From Microbacterium sp. nov. GSS16 (GTDB lineage Bacteria > Actinomycetota > Actinomycetes > Actinomycetales > Microbacteriaceae), in the NCBI RefSeq assembly GCF_028198145.1, contig NZ_CP116338.1:186001-250000 (forward strand): a DNA stretch of 64,000 nt, given 5' to 3'. The first letter of the stretch is position 1, and each line of letters opens with the position of its first letter. The translations under genes were made by a program, and so were the position numbers. This document shows positions 26,847 to 35,774 of the stretch, one piece after another. The notes beneath the pieces were generated by a model. It saw nothing but the letters and a program-made list of their open reading frames with translations, was not told the DNA's origin and searched no databases.

Positions 26847-27872
26847 GTGCGTGTACTCCTCACCGGCGGTGCCGGCTACATCGGATCCCATGTCGCTCTC
26901 GTGCTGCTCGAGCGCGGCGACGACGTCATCGTCGTCGACGACTTCTCGAACAGCAGTCCCGAGTCGCTGCGGCGGGTCGAGAAGCTGACCGGGAAGTCGG
27001 TGCAGGTGATCGAGGCGGATCTCGCCGATCGGGCGGCAGCGGATGTCGCGCTCGCCGACGTCGACTTCGACGCCGTCATCCACTTCGCCGGGCTCAAGGC
27101 CGTCGGCGAGTCGGTGGCGCAGCCGTCGCGGTACTTCCGCACCAACCTCAACTCGACGCTCAACCTGCTCGACATCATGCGCGAGAAGAATGTGCGCAAG
27201 CTCGTCTTCAGCTCGTCGGCGACGGTCTACGGCACCCCGGATGCCGGGGTCGAGCGCCTCGACGAGAACCAGCCGGTCGGCGTCGGCATCACCAACCCCT
27301 ACGGCCGCACGAAGGCGTTCATCGAGCAGATCATCGCCGACGTTCAGGTCGCGTGGCCCGAGCTCGAGGCGGTGCTGCTGCGCTACTTCAACCCGGTGGG
27401 TGCGCACCCGTCCGGCGAGATCGGTGAGGACCCCGCCGGCATCCCGAACAACCTGATGCCCTTCGTGGCGCAGGTGGCGGTCGGCCGACGGGAGAAGCTC
27501 TCGGTGTTCGGCGACCAGTACCCCACCGCCGACGGCACGGGTGTGCGCGATTACATCCACGTCATGGACCTCGCCGAGGGGCACGTCGCCGCTCTCGCTC
27601 ATCTCTCCCCCGGTGTCGAGGCGTACAACCTCGGTTCGGGCGAGGGCTCGAGCGTGCTCGAGGTCGTACGCGCGTACGCCGAGGCGAGTGGGCGCGAGAT
27701 CCCCTACGAGATCGTCGAAGCCCGCGCCGGAGATCTTGCCACCACCATCGCCGACCCGGCGAAGGCGAACGCGGAGCTCGACTGGCGCACCACCCGCTCG
27801 CTGGCCGACGCGTGCCGCGACTCATGGGCGTGGCAGGTCAAGAACCCGAACGGCTTCGCGTCGCAGGCGTGA
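26847..27872 (+). CDS. galE: UDP-glucose 4-epimerase
   Basis: A 341-residue extended short-chain dehydrogenase. The NAD site is VLLTGGAGYIGSHVAL, the catalytic pair lies in SSSATVYG and NPYGRTK (Tyr/Lys), followed by LRYFNPVGAHPSGEIGEDP and the DGTGVRDYIHVMDLAEGH signature, all typical of GalE. It interconverts UDP-glucose and UDP-galactose and supplies UDP-Gal for surface polysaccharide. The GTG start has weak ribosome-site support but a good leaderless -10. Confidence 0.96.
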   Translation: MRVLLTGGAGYIGSHVALVLLERGDDVIVVDDFSNSSPESLRRVEKLTGKSVQVIEADLADRAAADVALADVDFDAVIHFAGLKAVGESVAQPSRYFRTNLNSTLNLLDIMREKNVRKLVFSSSATVYGTPDAGVERLDENQPVGVGITNPYGRTKAFIEQIIADVQVAWPELEAVLLRYFNPVGAHPSGEIGEDPAGIPNNLMPFVAQVAVGRREKLSVFGDQYPTADGTGVRDYIHVMDLAEGHVAALAHLSPGVEAYNLGSGEGSSVLEVVRAYAEASGREIPYEIVEARAGDLATTIADPAKANAELDWRTTRSLADACRDSWAWQVKNPNGFASQA

Positions 27873-27896
27873 GCCTGTTCACGAAGAGGCAATGCC

Positions 27897-28658
27897 GTGT
27901 CCGACTCTGAGAGCAGCAAGCGTCCTGGCCTGCGGCGCGCGGATCTCCGACGCCTGCGCGAGGCTCTGACGAGAGGCCAGGTCGGCGTTCCCGGCGCAGT
28001 GTCACCCGCGCCGGCCGTTCCCCCGGCTGCCGCCGCCCGTCCCACCCCGCCGATCGCGCCCGGCGGTGACGGCGGGACGGTCATGACCGTGTGCACGGGC
28101 AACATCTGCCGCTCTCCGATGGGCGAGGTGCTGCTGCGTTCCGCGCTCGCAGACCTCGGCGTGCGCGTGCACAGTGCCGGCACACATGCGCTCGTTGACG
28201 AGGGCATGACCGCGCAAGCGCTGCAGCTGGCGATCGGGCATGGGGCGGATCCCGCGGCCTCGGGCGACCACCGTGCCCGGCTGCTGACCGGACCGCTGCT
28301 GACCGAGACCGACATCGTGCTGACGATGGCGCGCGAGCACCGCTCGCACGTAGTGCAGATGATGCCCGCACTGCTGCACCGCACCTTCACTCTGCGCGAG
28401 TTCGCGCGCCTGGCGGCGACGCTCACCGACGACGAGGTGCGCGAGGGCGTCGCTTCGGCCGTCCCGGCTGCGGGAGCGCGGCTGCAGGCCCTGGCGCGCC
28501 TGATCGGCAGCCAGCGCGGCATGGTGCCCGCCGAACCCGACAACGACGACGTGATCGACCCCTACCGCCGCTCGCGGAAGACATACGACCTGTCAGCGTC
28601 GCAGCTCGTGCCCGCGGTGAGCGAGGCGGCGCGGGCGATCCGCGCGGCGCTCAGCTAA
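27897..28658 (+). CDS. Low-molecular-weight protein tyrosine phosphatase
   Basis: A 253-residue protein. The catalytic P-loop VCTGNICRS has the nucleophile Cys about 66 and Arg about 72. The general-acid Asp is in VIDPYRRS, as in the low-molecular-weight family. A 60-residue Pro/Ala-rich extension precedes the domain, and the domain itself is longer than usual by a helical insert near residues 150-190. In capsule loci such enzymes dephosphorylate the BY-kinase C-terminal tyrosines; two such kinases lie at 42.9-45.8 kb. GTG 27897 is preceded by GAAGAGG. Confidence 0.9.
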   Translation: MSDSESSKRPGLRRADLRRLREALTRGQVGVPGAVSPAPAVPPAAAARPTPPIAPGGDGGTVMTVCTGNICRSPMGEVLLRSALADLGVRVHSAGTHALVDEGMTAQALQLAIGHGADPAASGDHRARLLTGPLLTETDIVLTMAREHRSHVVQMMPALLHRTFTLREFARLAATLTDDEVREGVASAVPAAGARLQALARLIGSQRGMVPAEPDNDDVIDPYRRSRKTYDLSASQLVPAVSEAARAIRAALS

Positions 28659-28663
28659 ACACC

Positions 28664-28698
28664 CTCGGTCGTTGAGCGGACGCAGCTTGTCGAAACGA
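28664..28698. repeat. Intergenic repeat of the 'gttgagcg...cgaaacg' type
   Basis: CTCGGTCGTTGAGCG and TTGTCGAAACGAG close in on each other with CTCG/CGAG ends. This closely resembles an intergenic repeat common in Microbacteriaceae genomes. It sits between the phosphatase and the broken VanZ gene. Confidence 0.5.
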
Positions 28699-28706
28699 GT
28701 CCCGCC

Positions 28707-29160
28707 GTGAGCCCACAGCCCCCGGAGACCGCAACCGCCCACCCTCACCTCACTCTCGGCGCCCGCCTCTTCCTCATGCCTACGCCGTCGCCCTCGGCTG
28801 ATCGTATGGCTACCGGTGTCGGACGCATCGAAAGCAACGGGCATCGTCTTCGTTATCGCTCGGTGGATAGCGATCTCACCCGCCACCTTTCCCCCGACGA
28901 CCTCGACCGTCTTCGAGCTTCTGGTCAACATCGTGCTGTTCGTACCGCTGGGTCTTCTCACCTCCGTCGGATGGCGGTGTGTTCGGCCATGGAGCATGGT
29001 CCTGCTGGGCTTGGCAATCAGCGTCACGATAGCGCTCGTTCAAATGCTGCCGAGCCGGCTCCTGATGATCTCCGACGTGATCGCCAACGCTTTGGCCACC
29101 GCGCTCGGGTGCCTGATAGCTCGCGGCTCGTTCGGCGCCATCGGCGGCGCCCGACGCTAG
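28707..29160 (+). pseudogene. VanZ-like gene broken by two frameshifts
   Basis: Starting at GTG 28707, the first frame reads TLGARLFLMP. The match then continues in a second frame as YAVALG and, from about 28798, in a third frame as LIVWLPVSDASKATGIVFVIAR, which runs to the stop at 29160. Together they line up along the whole intact VanZ-like protein at 45860 (ILARVLLVPYTIALALIVWLP). Each break equals one missing base (about 28779 and about 28796). The C-terminal frame, with VFELLVNIVLFVPLGLL and SDVIANALATALGCLIAR, is otherwise undamaged, so decay is recent or the breaks are sequencing errors. Confidence 0.8.
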
Positions 29161-29420
29161 CCGAGCCGACGTCCATGACGTGAAACGAGACGATCTCCGC
29201 ACAGTGGGGCAAGTTGATCCGTCGGCAGGTACGCCGCGAGCATCTCCCAAAGAACGCGAGGCGAGACGCGTGCGCGGTGGCCTTCACGAGGTCGGCATGC
29301 TGTTGCGGGGTCCCGGCACCACCGGGGGTCGTCGCCTGAGGGAACGAATGGTCAGTGTAGCCTCGGTCATCCGGTCGGCGTCGTGGGCGGTCAGGCGGCC
29401 GTATAGCCTCCACGGGCCTG
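29161..29420. other. Spacer with no recognised gene
   Basis: The 260 bases between the convergent VanZ pseudogene and the broken acyltransferase hold only short ORFs without family resemblance. I see no repeat or clear terminator. Confidence 0.5.
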
Positions 29421-30432
29421 CTAAGTTGCACGAACGGGCGGCCTGAAAAGGAACCTGAAACGGCGCGAGAGGCGGTACAGCATGATTGAACCCGCTGCCG
29501 AGATGACGGCGACCGCAAGGGGCGCGACGGCTTGCGTTGCGGGCAGGTCTACGACCCTGGTAAAGGTAAGTGCTTCCACGGCGAAAAGCATGATGCCCGG
29601 GTGAAACACGTACACACCGATCGTGTCTTCGCCGAGCGTTTCAAACGGCTTCGATGCCCGCGTCCTTGTGATGAGCGCGGCAACGGAGAGAGCAAGTGGC
29701 ACCGCCAAGACTGGTAAGACCGCATTGGCGATGTTGAGGGTCGACCTCCCGCCCATTAGAGACGCGGTCCCGACTGATGCCCATGCAACGAACCACCCCA
29801 AACATGTGAGAGCGCTCGTCTGTTCGACCCGACTTCGAATCGTCGAGGAGGCGTGGCACCCGACGAGAAAGTAGACGAGGTACTGCGCCATGTGATCGAG
29901 CCCCCCACGAGCCGGTGCCAACCAGTTGCATCGCGAAAACTGTCGATAGCGCCCCGCTTAGTGAGACTTGTATCCCCACCGGAACCCGCCGCAGTGCCCA
30001 CGTCAAACTAAAGAACACGGCCAGGGCGGCGAAATACCAGAGGAAGCCGCTGCCCTTGATAGTCTCTTGGATCCATGAAAGAGCGGCTTCTGCGGGCGTC
30101 AATCCCGAGAACGGCGAAAAGTCAATCTGCACGGGTATGTAGATAAGGCTCCAAACTATGTAGAGGTACACGAACGGATAGACCTTCTCGTCGAAGACTT
30201 CTCGCCAACTGCGGTGGAACGTCCTGCTCGCGAACAGTCCGGAGAGCAGGAAGAAGGTCGGCATGCGAACAGTAGCCAGCGCGTGCCCGGCAACAGCCCA
30301 GAGCGGATGCACAGCTCCTTCTGCTCTGATTTGAATCTCGACATGTCCCAGAACCACTAGCAGGATCGTAAAGCCTTTGGCCGTGCTTATCCAGGCGATT
30401 CTGTTCGTCGCGCCAGGCTGAAAACGGTGCAT
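29421..30432 (-). pseudogene. Acyltransferase family 3 gene with a frameshift
   Basis: The N-terminal frame (from ATG 30432) carries the acyltransferase-3 opening RIAWISTAKGFTILLVVLGHVE and TVRMPTFFLLSGLFASRTF, with helices up to VFAMQLVGTGSWG. The match continues in another frame as GLDHMAQYLVYFLVG and further helices to 29421 (TLGEDTIGVYVFHPGIML). The break falls in a run of six C at 29901-29906; one base fewer would restore a protein of about 336 residues. Intact members O-acylate surface sugars. Whether this is mutation, phase variation or sequence error cannot be told here. Confidence 0.8.
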
Positions 30433-31112
30433 CCAAGGCTTCCTAACACTGGTGGAGCAATCATCAGCCTACCGCGCCAATTTCGAGGGTGGTCGATGCC
30501 CATGCGCGAACGTAGACGTAGAGTAACTTCACGTTGTTCGGCTCATCGCATCCGAGGGCGGAGGGGGCCTGAATCCCCGGCATCGAACAGCGATCTGGCG
30601 ATGTAGTGCGTGAGGTTACCGTGGCCGAGAGCTCAGCCGCAGAGGCCCACCAGCCGAACATTGATCGCTTCCGTGGGCACACTGCTGGGGCGAGGCGGTC
30701 GAAGAACACGACGATGTCCGCGCCGCGTTGGTTGAGCGTGCGGCGGAGTTGCTGACTATGCTGCCTTCGCGAACAGGGCGCCCCGGCGTCAGGTCGCTCC
30801 GGATCTGGGCATCGGTCGGTCAACAACGGACTGAGCGGTGACGTGGGATCGGCCGCCGAGGTACAACGGGCGGCTGAGCCAACGGCGTTCACGCCGTTCG
30901 AGCAGCGGGTGGGTGTTCTGCTAGAGGCGCACCGGGCCATGCCCGCGACGGTGATCCGTCAACCAGCGAGCGAACCCTACCTAAACGATCGCCTAGTCTC
31001 CATCGACTGCTCATATGCCGCCCCGGCGGCGCCCCATCAGAACAATCACGAGGATGTCGCTCACGGTCGACGGCCGGTGCGTTGACGTTCGTTGGCGCTG
31101 CGGGCGCAGCAG
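30433..31112. other. Unassigned 680-base stretch between two acyltransferase genes
   Basis: ORFs exist on both strands (for example minus 30464-30940), but their composition is Arg/Ser/Pro-rich and no family pattern is visible. The stretch may hold decayed coding DNA. No inverted repeats marking an insertion sequence were found. Confidence 0.4.
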
Positions 31113-32192
31113 TCATCGCCGGGGAACCGGCGCCTCGGCAGTTCCCGTCCGGCGCGGTCGGAGACCAGGCATCCATGCCTGCAGTGACCGGGTGACGGGC
31201 TTCTCGACGAAGCGGTAGATGACGCCGGCGCCGCACACTGCAGCAACGATACACAACACGATCGACACCACAGGGTTCGTGATCCCGACGATGCCGAGGG
31301 CGATCGGGACGATCGGTGCGACGAGCGGGTGGAAGAGGTACAGCGAGTACGATGCGTCGCCGAGGAACAGCAGAGGCTTAGGAAGTCGCCCGCTCAGGAA
31401 TGGCTCGCATAAGACTACGATCAGGAGGCCTGCTGACACACCCACGCGTTGGGCGAAGAGCCCCAACCCGTGCGGAGCAAAACCGGAGCCGACGACCTCG
31501 ATCAGGAACCAGAGCGCGAGCGTGGCTCCGAGCCAGGCAGCTAGCTGCGGCTTCGAGCCGTTGACGGTCCACTGACCGATGACCATGCCGACGACAAAGT
31601 AAAGAACCACAGGATCGAAGTAGAACATCCCGGGCGGCCCATGTTCAGGGCGGACGAGGCTGGCCGTGGCGAGAAGCGAGAGCGCAGCGGCGCAGAACCA
31701 CAGCGGGCGAACCCTGAGCAGCAATGCGACCGTGAATAGCGCGTAGAACGCCATCTCAAAATTTAGCGTCCAGCCGACTGCGAGGAGCGGCGACAGATCG
31801 CCTTCGGCGTTGCGAGTGGGAATGAAAAGGTACGAAGCAACGGCTTTCACCGGGTCGAGCTGAGCATGGAGGACCGCTGCTGGAAGGACTAGCATTGTGG
31901 CGAGCTTTGCTGTGGTCGCGATCCAGTAGAGAGGAACGATTCGAACGATCCGCCGCAAAGCGAAGGTCCGCCACCCGGTGCTCTCACCTACCAGCTTCGT
32001 GGTGGAGATGCTCATCACGAAGCCACTGATGACGAAGAAGATGTCGACTCCGACGCCGCCCGGCCGCCAGATCCCCAGCGAGTCGTCGAGCCTCTCGGCG
32101 GTGTAGAGCGTCGCGTGACTGGTGACCACAAGCAGAGCGGCAACGAATCTCAGCGATTGGACACCGTCGTACCGGTACGTGGGCGCAGGCAA
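31113..32192 (-). CDS. Acyltransferase family 3 (OafA/NolL-like) membrane protein
   Basis: A 359-residue protein with about ten membrane helices. The start YDGVQSLRFVAALLVVTSHA has the conserved His of the family; GGVGVDIFFVISGFVM and FALRRIVRIVPLYWIAT (RxxR motif) follow, ending with LGDASYSLYLFHP. These enzymes move acetyl or other acyl groups onto surface polysaccharide sugars. It is intact, unlike the related gene next to it. It is the last complete gene of the minus-strand locus 1 operon, 158 bases after the polymerase gene. Confidence 0.92.
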   Translation of the reverse strand: MPAPTYRYDGVQSLRFVAALLVVTSHATLYTAERLDDSLGIWRPGGVGVDIFFVISGFVMSISTTKLVGESTGWRTFALRRIVRIVPLYWIATTAKLATMLVLPAAVLHAQLDPVKAVASYLFIPTRNAEGDLSPLLAVGWTLNFEMAFYALFTVALLLRVRPLWFCAAALSLLATASLVRPEHGPPGMFYFDPVVLYFVVGMVIGQWTVNGSKPQLAAWLGATLALWFLIEVVGSGFAPHGLGLFAQRVGVSAGLLIVVLCEPFLSGRLPKPLLFLGDASYSLYLFHPLVAPIVPIALGIVGITNPVVSIVLCIVAAVCGAGVIYRFVEKPVTRSLQAWMPGLRPRRTGTAEAPVPRR

Positions 32193-32350
32193 TGGATTCT
32201 CCCTTGATCAGAGCGTCGCCATGACGCCGCAGCCCGGATCCATGGAATCCACAAGGGCTGAATCGTGCCGACGACCTTCACACGTACTCCTACCAGCACA
32301 ATCATAGCCATGCTCTCGAAAACAGGATTCTTTCAAAGGCCAGGGCCGCT

Positions 32351-33625
32351 TCACGGACTGTTCGCCGGCGCCGACAGGGAAATTGTCTCCAGACAAGAAG
32401 CTGTCGAAAGCTCTGTGCAATCACGCGCCGACACTTGCGCTCCACGATCGCCAGCATTCGACATAAGCATCGCAACAACTAGTCCGGCGATGACGCGATC
32501 AACATCCCCCATTGGGGAGAAGAACAGATCCCAGATGGCGAGTAGAACCATGAGCGTCCCACCGAGCCCGAAGTCCCGACTATACATCGGCGTCGATCGA
32601 AGCGCACCTAGAAGGAGAAGTAGTAGAACTGCAGCCAGGAGTATGCCCCCTAACCCGAAATGAAACCATAGGTTAGCCACCGTCGAATGCAGGTCGACTC
32701 GGTCACCCAGCACCGTGTACTGGAAATAATCCGCAGACCAGTCGCCACCAGCTCGTTCGACGGCCAAAATCGCGTCGCCTTTGACGCCATCGGGCAGCCC
32801 GGCACCAATGCCTAGACCAGCCGGATAAGCAGAGAATAGGTCAAACGTTATGGCCCATTCCGCACGAAATCCAAACAGTAAGTTCGCGCGACGCAGCTGA
32901 TCCAATGTACGCGCTTGGGCGCTCGGACCAGCCCACCCCGACGCCAAAACGAACACGCTCAGAACAGCGAAAAGACCAAGAGCAGCAAACATCACGAGCA
33001 AGTCTTTGAAACGCAGGCGTTGGTGCGCGCGCAGCCTACCTACACCCCAAATAAGGACCGACGCCCCTATAGCTGCAGCCATAGAGCGGGCGTCTGCCCA
33101 GAGGCTTAGCGCGATACCCCCCCCAGCAGCAAAAAGAGCCAGGATGATGTGCCGCGCCAGGAGCACCAAGACAAAAGCCATGGCGAAAATACCAAAAGAA
33201 CCTTTCCACGACCCGTGGTAGGTGAAGAAAGAGCTAACCGTGGCGCCCCCTAACATGAGCAGTACCCCAGCACGAGGCGAAACAGCACGGAACGCCCGCT
33301 CCGCTACACCTAGCAACAAGGGAATAGCCAAGAGCCACAGAAGTATCGCGCCCCAGGTTTCGAATGCGGGCGTAACAACTCCTGAAGCCGCAGAAAAAAT
33401 CAGAGTGATAATCCCCGAAGCGCAAGCGATCAAACTCGCACATAGAAGAGTGCGAACCCGGCCCGCGGTTCCTATAACAAGCGGGAAGACGAGAAACAGC
33501 GCCGGAAAGATCGAGATAGGGACAAGACTGAGACCTGGAAGGTGCATCAACAACGTGCCTAGAAAGAGGCCGCTCACCAGCCTCTCTCCTACCTGGGACT
33601 TTACACTCCTAGCTGACGCCGGCAT
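32351..33625 (-). CDS. Wzy-like O-antigen polymerase
   Basis: A 424-residue polytopic protein with about eleven hydrophobic segments and no enzymatic motif, as usual for Wzy. A large outer loop (residues about 245-330) holds TLDQLRRANLLFGFRAEWAITF, GLGIGAGLPDGVKGD and DLHSTVANLWFHFGLGG, the pattern of the O-antigen ligase/polymerase superfamily. It would polymerise repeat units on the outer membrane face. ATG 33625 is chosen because it lies five bases after the GT2 stop; the longer frame runs into that gene. Base composition is lower in GC than the flanks. Confidence 0.85.
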   Translation of the reverse strand: MPASARSVKSQVGERLVSGLFLGTLLMHLPGLSLVPISIFPALFLVFPLVIGTAGRVRTLLCASLIACASGIITLIFSAASGVVTPAFETWGAILLWLLAIPLLLGVAERAFRAVSPRAGVLLMLGGATVSSFFTYHGSWKGSFGIFAMAFVLVLLARHIILALFAAGGGIALSLWADARSMAAAIGASVLIWGVGRLRAHQRLRFKDLLVMFAALGLFAVLSVFVLASGWAGPSAQARTLDQLRRANLLFGFRAEWAITFDLFSAYPAGLGIGAGLPDGVKGDAILAVERAGGDWSADYFQYTVLGDRVDLHSTVANLWFHFGLGGILLAAVLLLLLLGALRSTPMYSRDFGLGGTLMVLLAIWDLFFSPMGDVDRVIAGLVVAMLMSNAGDRGAQVSARDCTELSTASCLETISLSAPANSP

Positions 33626-33629
33626 AATG

Positions 33630-34673
33630 CTAGTCACTCCAATCAAATCGGGCGTCAACGCGCCCGACGGAGTTCTCGGTCGTCTTTCTGGCGCTATCCT
33701 TCGACCTACCACGCAGATAACCGCTACCGTGCCGAGCCCGGAGGCGTGCCAGAGACCGCGCGTACACCATAAAGCGCCTCGCATTGGGAGCCATATCGCG
33801 GCTCGAACTCTTTCGCCGACCAACACCCAATAAAAAAGCGACGGCACCGCGGGCAAAAAATCCACTCACGACTATCCATTTCCACGCGAACGACTCGAGC
33901 CAGCTCCGAGACAAACCGGACGTGAACAAATCAAACAGATTCTCAAGCCACAAGGCGGAAGTAAGGGAATGGTTGTCACCGGAACTAGAACCAACAGCGT
34001 GGTGTGCTCCAAAGTGCGTGTCAATGACGACCCGAAGCCCGGCTTTTCGAACTCGCAAGCAGAACTCGATATCCTCAGCGTACATGAACCACCTGGTCGA
34101 CAACCCGGATAGCTCCCGCCAAAGAGATGCACGCACAAACATGCAACCGCCGGAAGTCCAGTCCACGTCAAGCACCTGGTTTTTGCCCACGCTATTTCGT
34201 ACCAGGTAGTGACCCCGCACCAACCTAAATCGGACGTTGAAACGCGAGATTCCGGTCATATGTGTGAACATGTGCCAAACCGTTGGCGAGTAGCCAGCCG
34301 CGAGTGTATGGAATTCGCCCCCGCGTTCGAGAACAAGAGGAGCCGCTACTCCAATATCGGTGTTCGACCGAAGGACATCGAGTGTACCCTCCACCGCGCT
34401 TTCATCAATGCTCGCATCAGGATTCAACAGCAGAAACGTATCGCCTCTTGCTGTCTCGAGACCTAAATTCACCGCTACCGCGAATCCGACGTTCGAATTC
34501 ATGACGCGCAGCCGCACATCTGGTCGCAAACGCCTTACAACAGATACCGTCTCATCCGTCGAGGCATTGTCTATAACAATGAGCTCGAAATCCTCAGATG
34601 GTTCAGGAAGAGCTGCCAGACAATTGGCTATGACGCGCTCGCTATTATATGTGACGATAACCGTAGACAGCAT
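33630..34673 (-). CDS. GT2 glycosyltransferase (rhamnosyltransferase-like)
   Basis: A 347-residue family 2 glycosyltransferase. The N terminus MLSTVIVTYNSERVIANCL is the GT-A fold opening, with IVIDNASTDET, NVGFAVAVNLGLE and FLLLNPDASID (the DxD position). VDWTSGGCMFVRASLW and WFMYAEDIEFCLRVRKAG mark the acceptor region. This pattern is typical of WbbL-like rhamnosyltransferases, though the sugar is not proven. The C-terminal 100 residues are basic with one hydrophobic helix. Three bases separate it from the preceding glycosyltransferase gene. Confidence 0.9.
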   Translation of the reverse strand: MLSTVIVTYNSERVIANCLAALPEPSEDFELIVIDNASTDETVSVVRRLRPDVRLRVMNSNVGFAVAVNLGLETARGDTFLLLNPDASIDESAVEGTLDVLRSNTDIGVAAPLVLERGGEFHTLAAGYSPTVWHMFTHMTGISRFNVRFRLVRGHYLVRNSVGKNQVLDVDWTSGGCMFVRASLWRELSGLSTRWFMYAEDIEFCLRVRKAGLRVVIDTHFGAHHAVGSSSGDNHSLTSALWLENLFDLFTSGLSRSWLESFAWKWIVVSGFFARGAVAFLLGVGRRKSSSRDMAPNARRFMVYARSLARLRARHGSGYLRGRSKDSARKTTENSVGRVDARFDWSD

Positions 34674-34676
34674 GGC

Positions 34677-35774
34677 TCACGCACCAGCCGCAAGTAGGTC
34701 CGAACGAAGCTTATCGACCATGGCCGACCACGAATACCCGCTTCGCCGTACTAGGTCTAGGCCCCTGCGAAATGCACCCTCTCCGGGTGACATGCCGACG
34801 CCGGAGCGGACGCTGGCGATGTGCTTGGCAACGCTATGGACGTCCAGCGGGTCGACGAACGTCGCGCTGCCTCGCAGCGTCTCTCTGAACACCGGTATGT
34901 CGCTCGCCAAAATTGGGGTCCCGAACGCAAGTGCCTCGATTCCAGGGAGTCCAAAGCCTTCGCCTAACGAAAGGTGCAAGAACAGCGACGCACGCTCATA
35001 TAGCCAACGGAGTTCTCCATCGGAAACATTCCCCAGGAAAACCACACTCCCCGCAGCGGCGGCGCTTACGGCGTCAATGTGGTCCACTTTTCCCGACGAC
35101 TCGCCGACCACGATTAGAGGAAACTTCGGACTAACAACACCCGAGAGCATCGCCGCTTCCACAATATTGTTTAAATTCTTGCGCAGATTCAACCTAGCTA
35201 CGGCGAGCAAAAAGGTTTGCGGGGGCGACCGGAACGGGGACACTGGCACGGCCGCCATCAGAGTAGGTGAATTTGCTAATCCGATAGCAGAAACTGTTCG
35301 ACCCAAGTGGGTCTTGATGCGGCGAGCCTCACTCTCGGATGAAGTAGCGATGACGTCCGCATGGCGAGCCATTGTTCTCATCCTTCGAAAGTACACGTTC
35401 TCGATCGGAGTGAACCACCCTGGATGGTCCAAGAAAAGAAAGTCATGCACGAAAACAGCTGAAACACCGGATCTTAATCGGGGGGCGAAGTTGTGAGCAA
35501 CGACGGCGTCAGCTCCCCACCTCCGAGCGATGCGTGGCACTTCGATCCCGTTGGTCAACGCCTGCAATGGAGAATAGGTACGCTGAACGTCGAATCGTGA
35601 GTCTAGTCCCCCTGCGTTGCCCTCTACCTGGATCTCGTTGCCACGAACGGCGATAGCCAGCTCATCCTCGGGAAAAGCTTCCGCCCAAGTGTGGATGATC
35701 CCCCGCTGAACGGAAGCGTTCGAACGAGGCCCTGATGACCACCAATACGCATCGAATAGTACTCGCATGCTCAT
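34677..35774 (-). CDS. GT4 glycosyltransferase
   Basis: A 365-residue GT-B enzyme. The N-terminal domain has VFVHDFLFLDHPGWF. The C-terminal nucleotide-sugar domain has FLLAVARLNLRKNLNNIVEA, VVFLGNVSDGELRWLYERASLFLHLSLGEGFGLPGIEALAFGTPILASD, the E-x7-E signature of family 4. Sugar and linkage unknown. It overlaps the preceding glycosyltransferase gene by four bases and belongs to the locus 1 operon. Confidence 0.93.
   Translation of the reverse strand: MSMRVLFDAYWWSSGPRSNASVQRGIIHTWAEAFPEDELAIAVRGNEIQVEGNAGGLDSRFDVQRTYSPLQALTNGIEVPRIARRWGADAVVAHNFAPRLRSGVSAVFVHDFLFLDHPGWFTPIENVYFRRMRTMARHADVIATSSESEARRIKTHLGRTVSAIGLANSPTLMAAVPVSPFRSPPQTFLLAVARLNLRKNLNNIVEAAMLSGVVSPKFPLIVVGESSGKVDHIDAVSAAAAGSVVFLGNVSDGELRWLYERASLFLHLSLGEGFGLPGIEALAFGTPILASDIPVFRETLRGSATFVDPLDVHSVAKHIASVRSGVGMSPGEGAFRRGLDLVRRSGYSWSAMVDKLRSDLLAAGA

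Noticed and set aside
29901..29906. C6 run as an established phase-variation switch
   Set aside because: Six bases is shorter than typical contingency tracts; kept only as a question.
30464..30940. 158-codon minus-strand ORF as a gene
   Set aside because: Ser/Arg/Cys-rich with no family resemblance and no ribosome site.
34360..35496. 378-codon plus-strand ORF across the GT2 and GT4 genes
   Set aside because: Antisense to two glycosyltransferases with complete motifs; Ser/Arg/Thr-rich without any family pattern.
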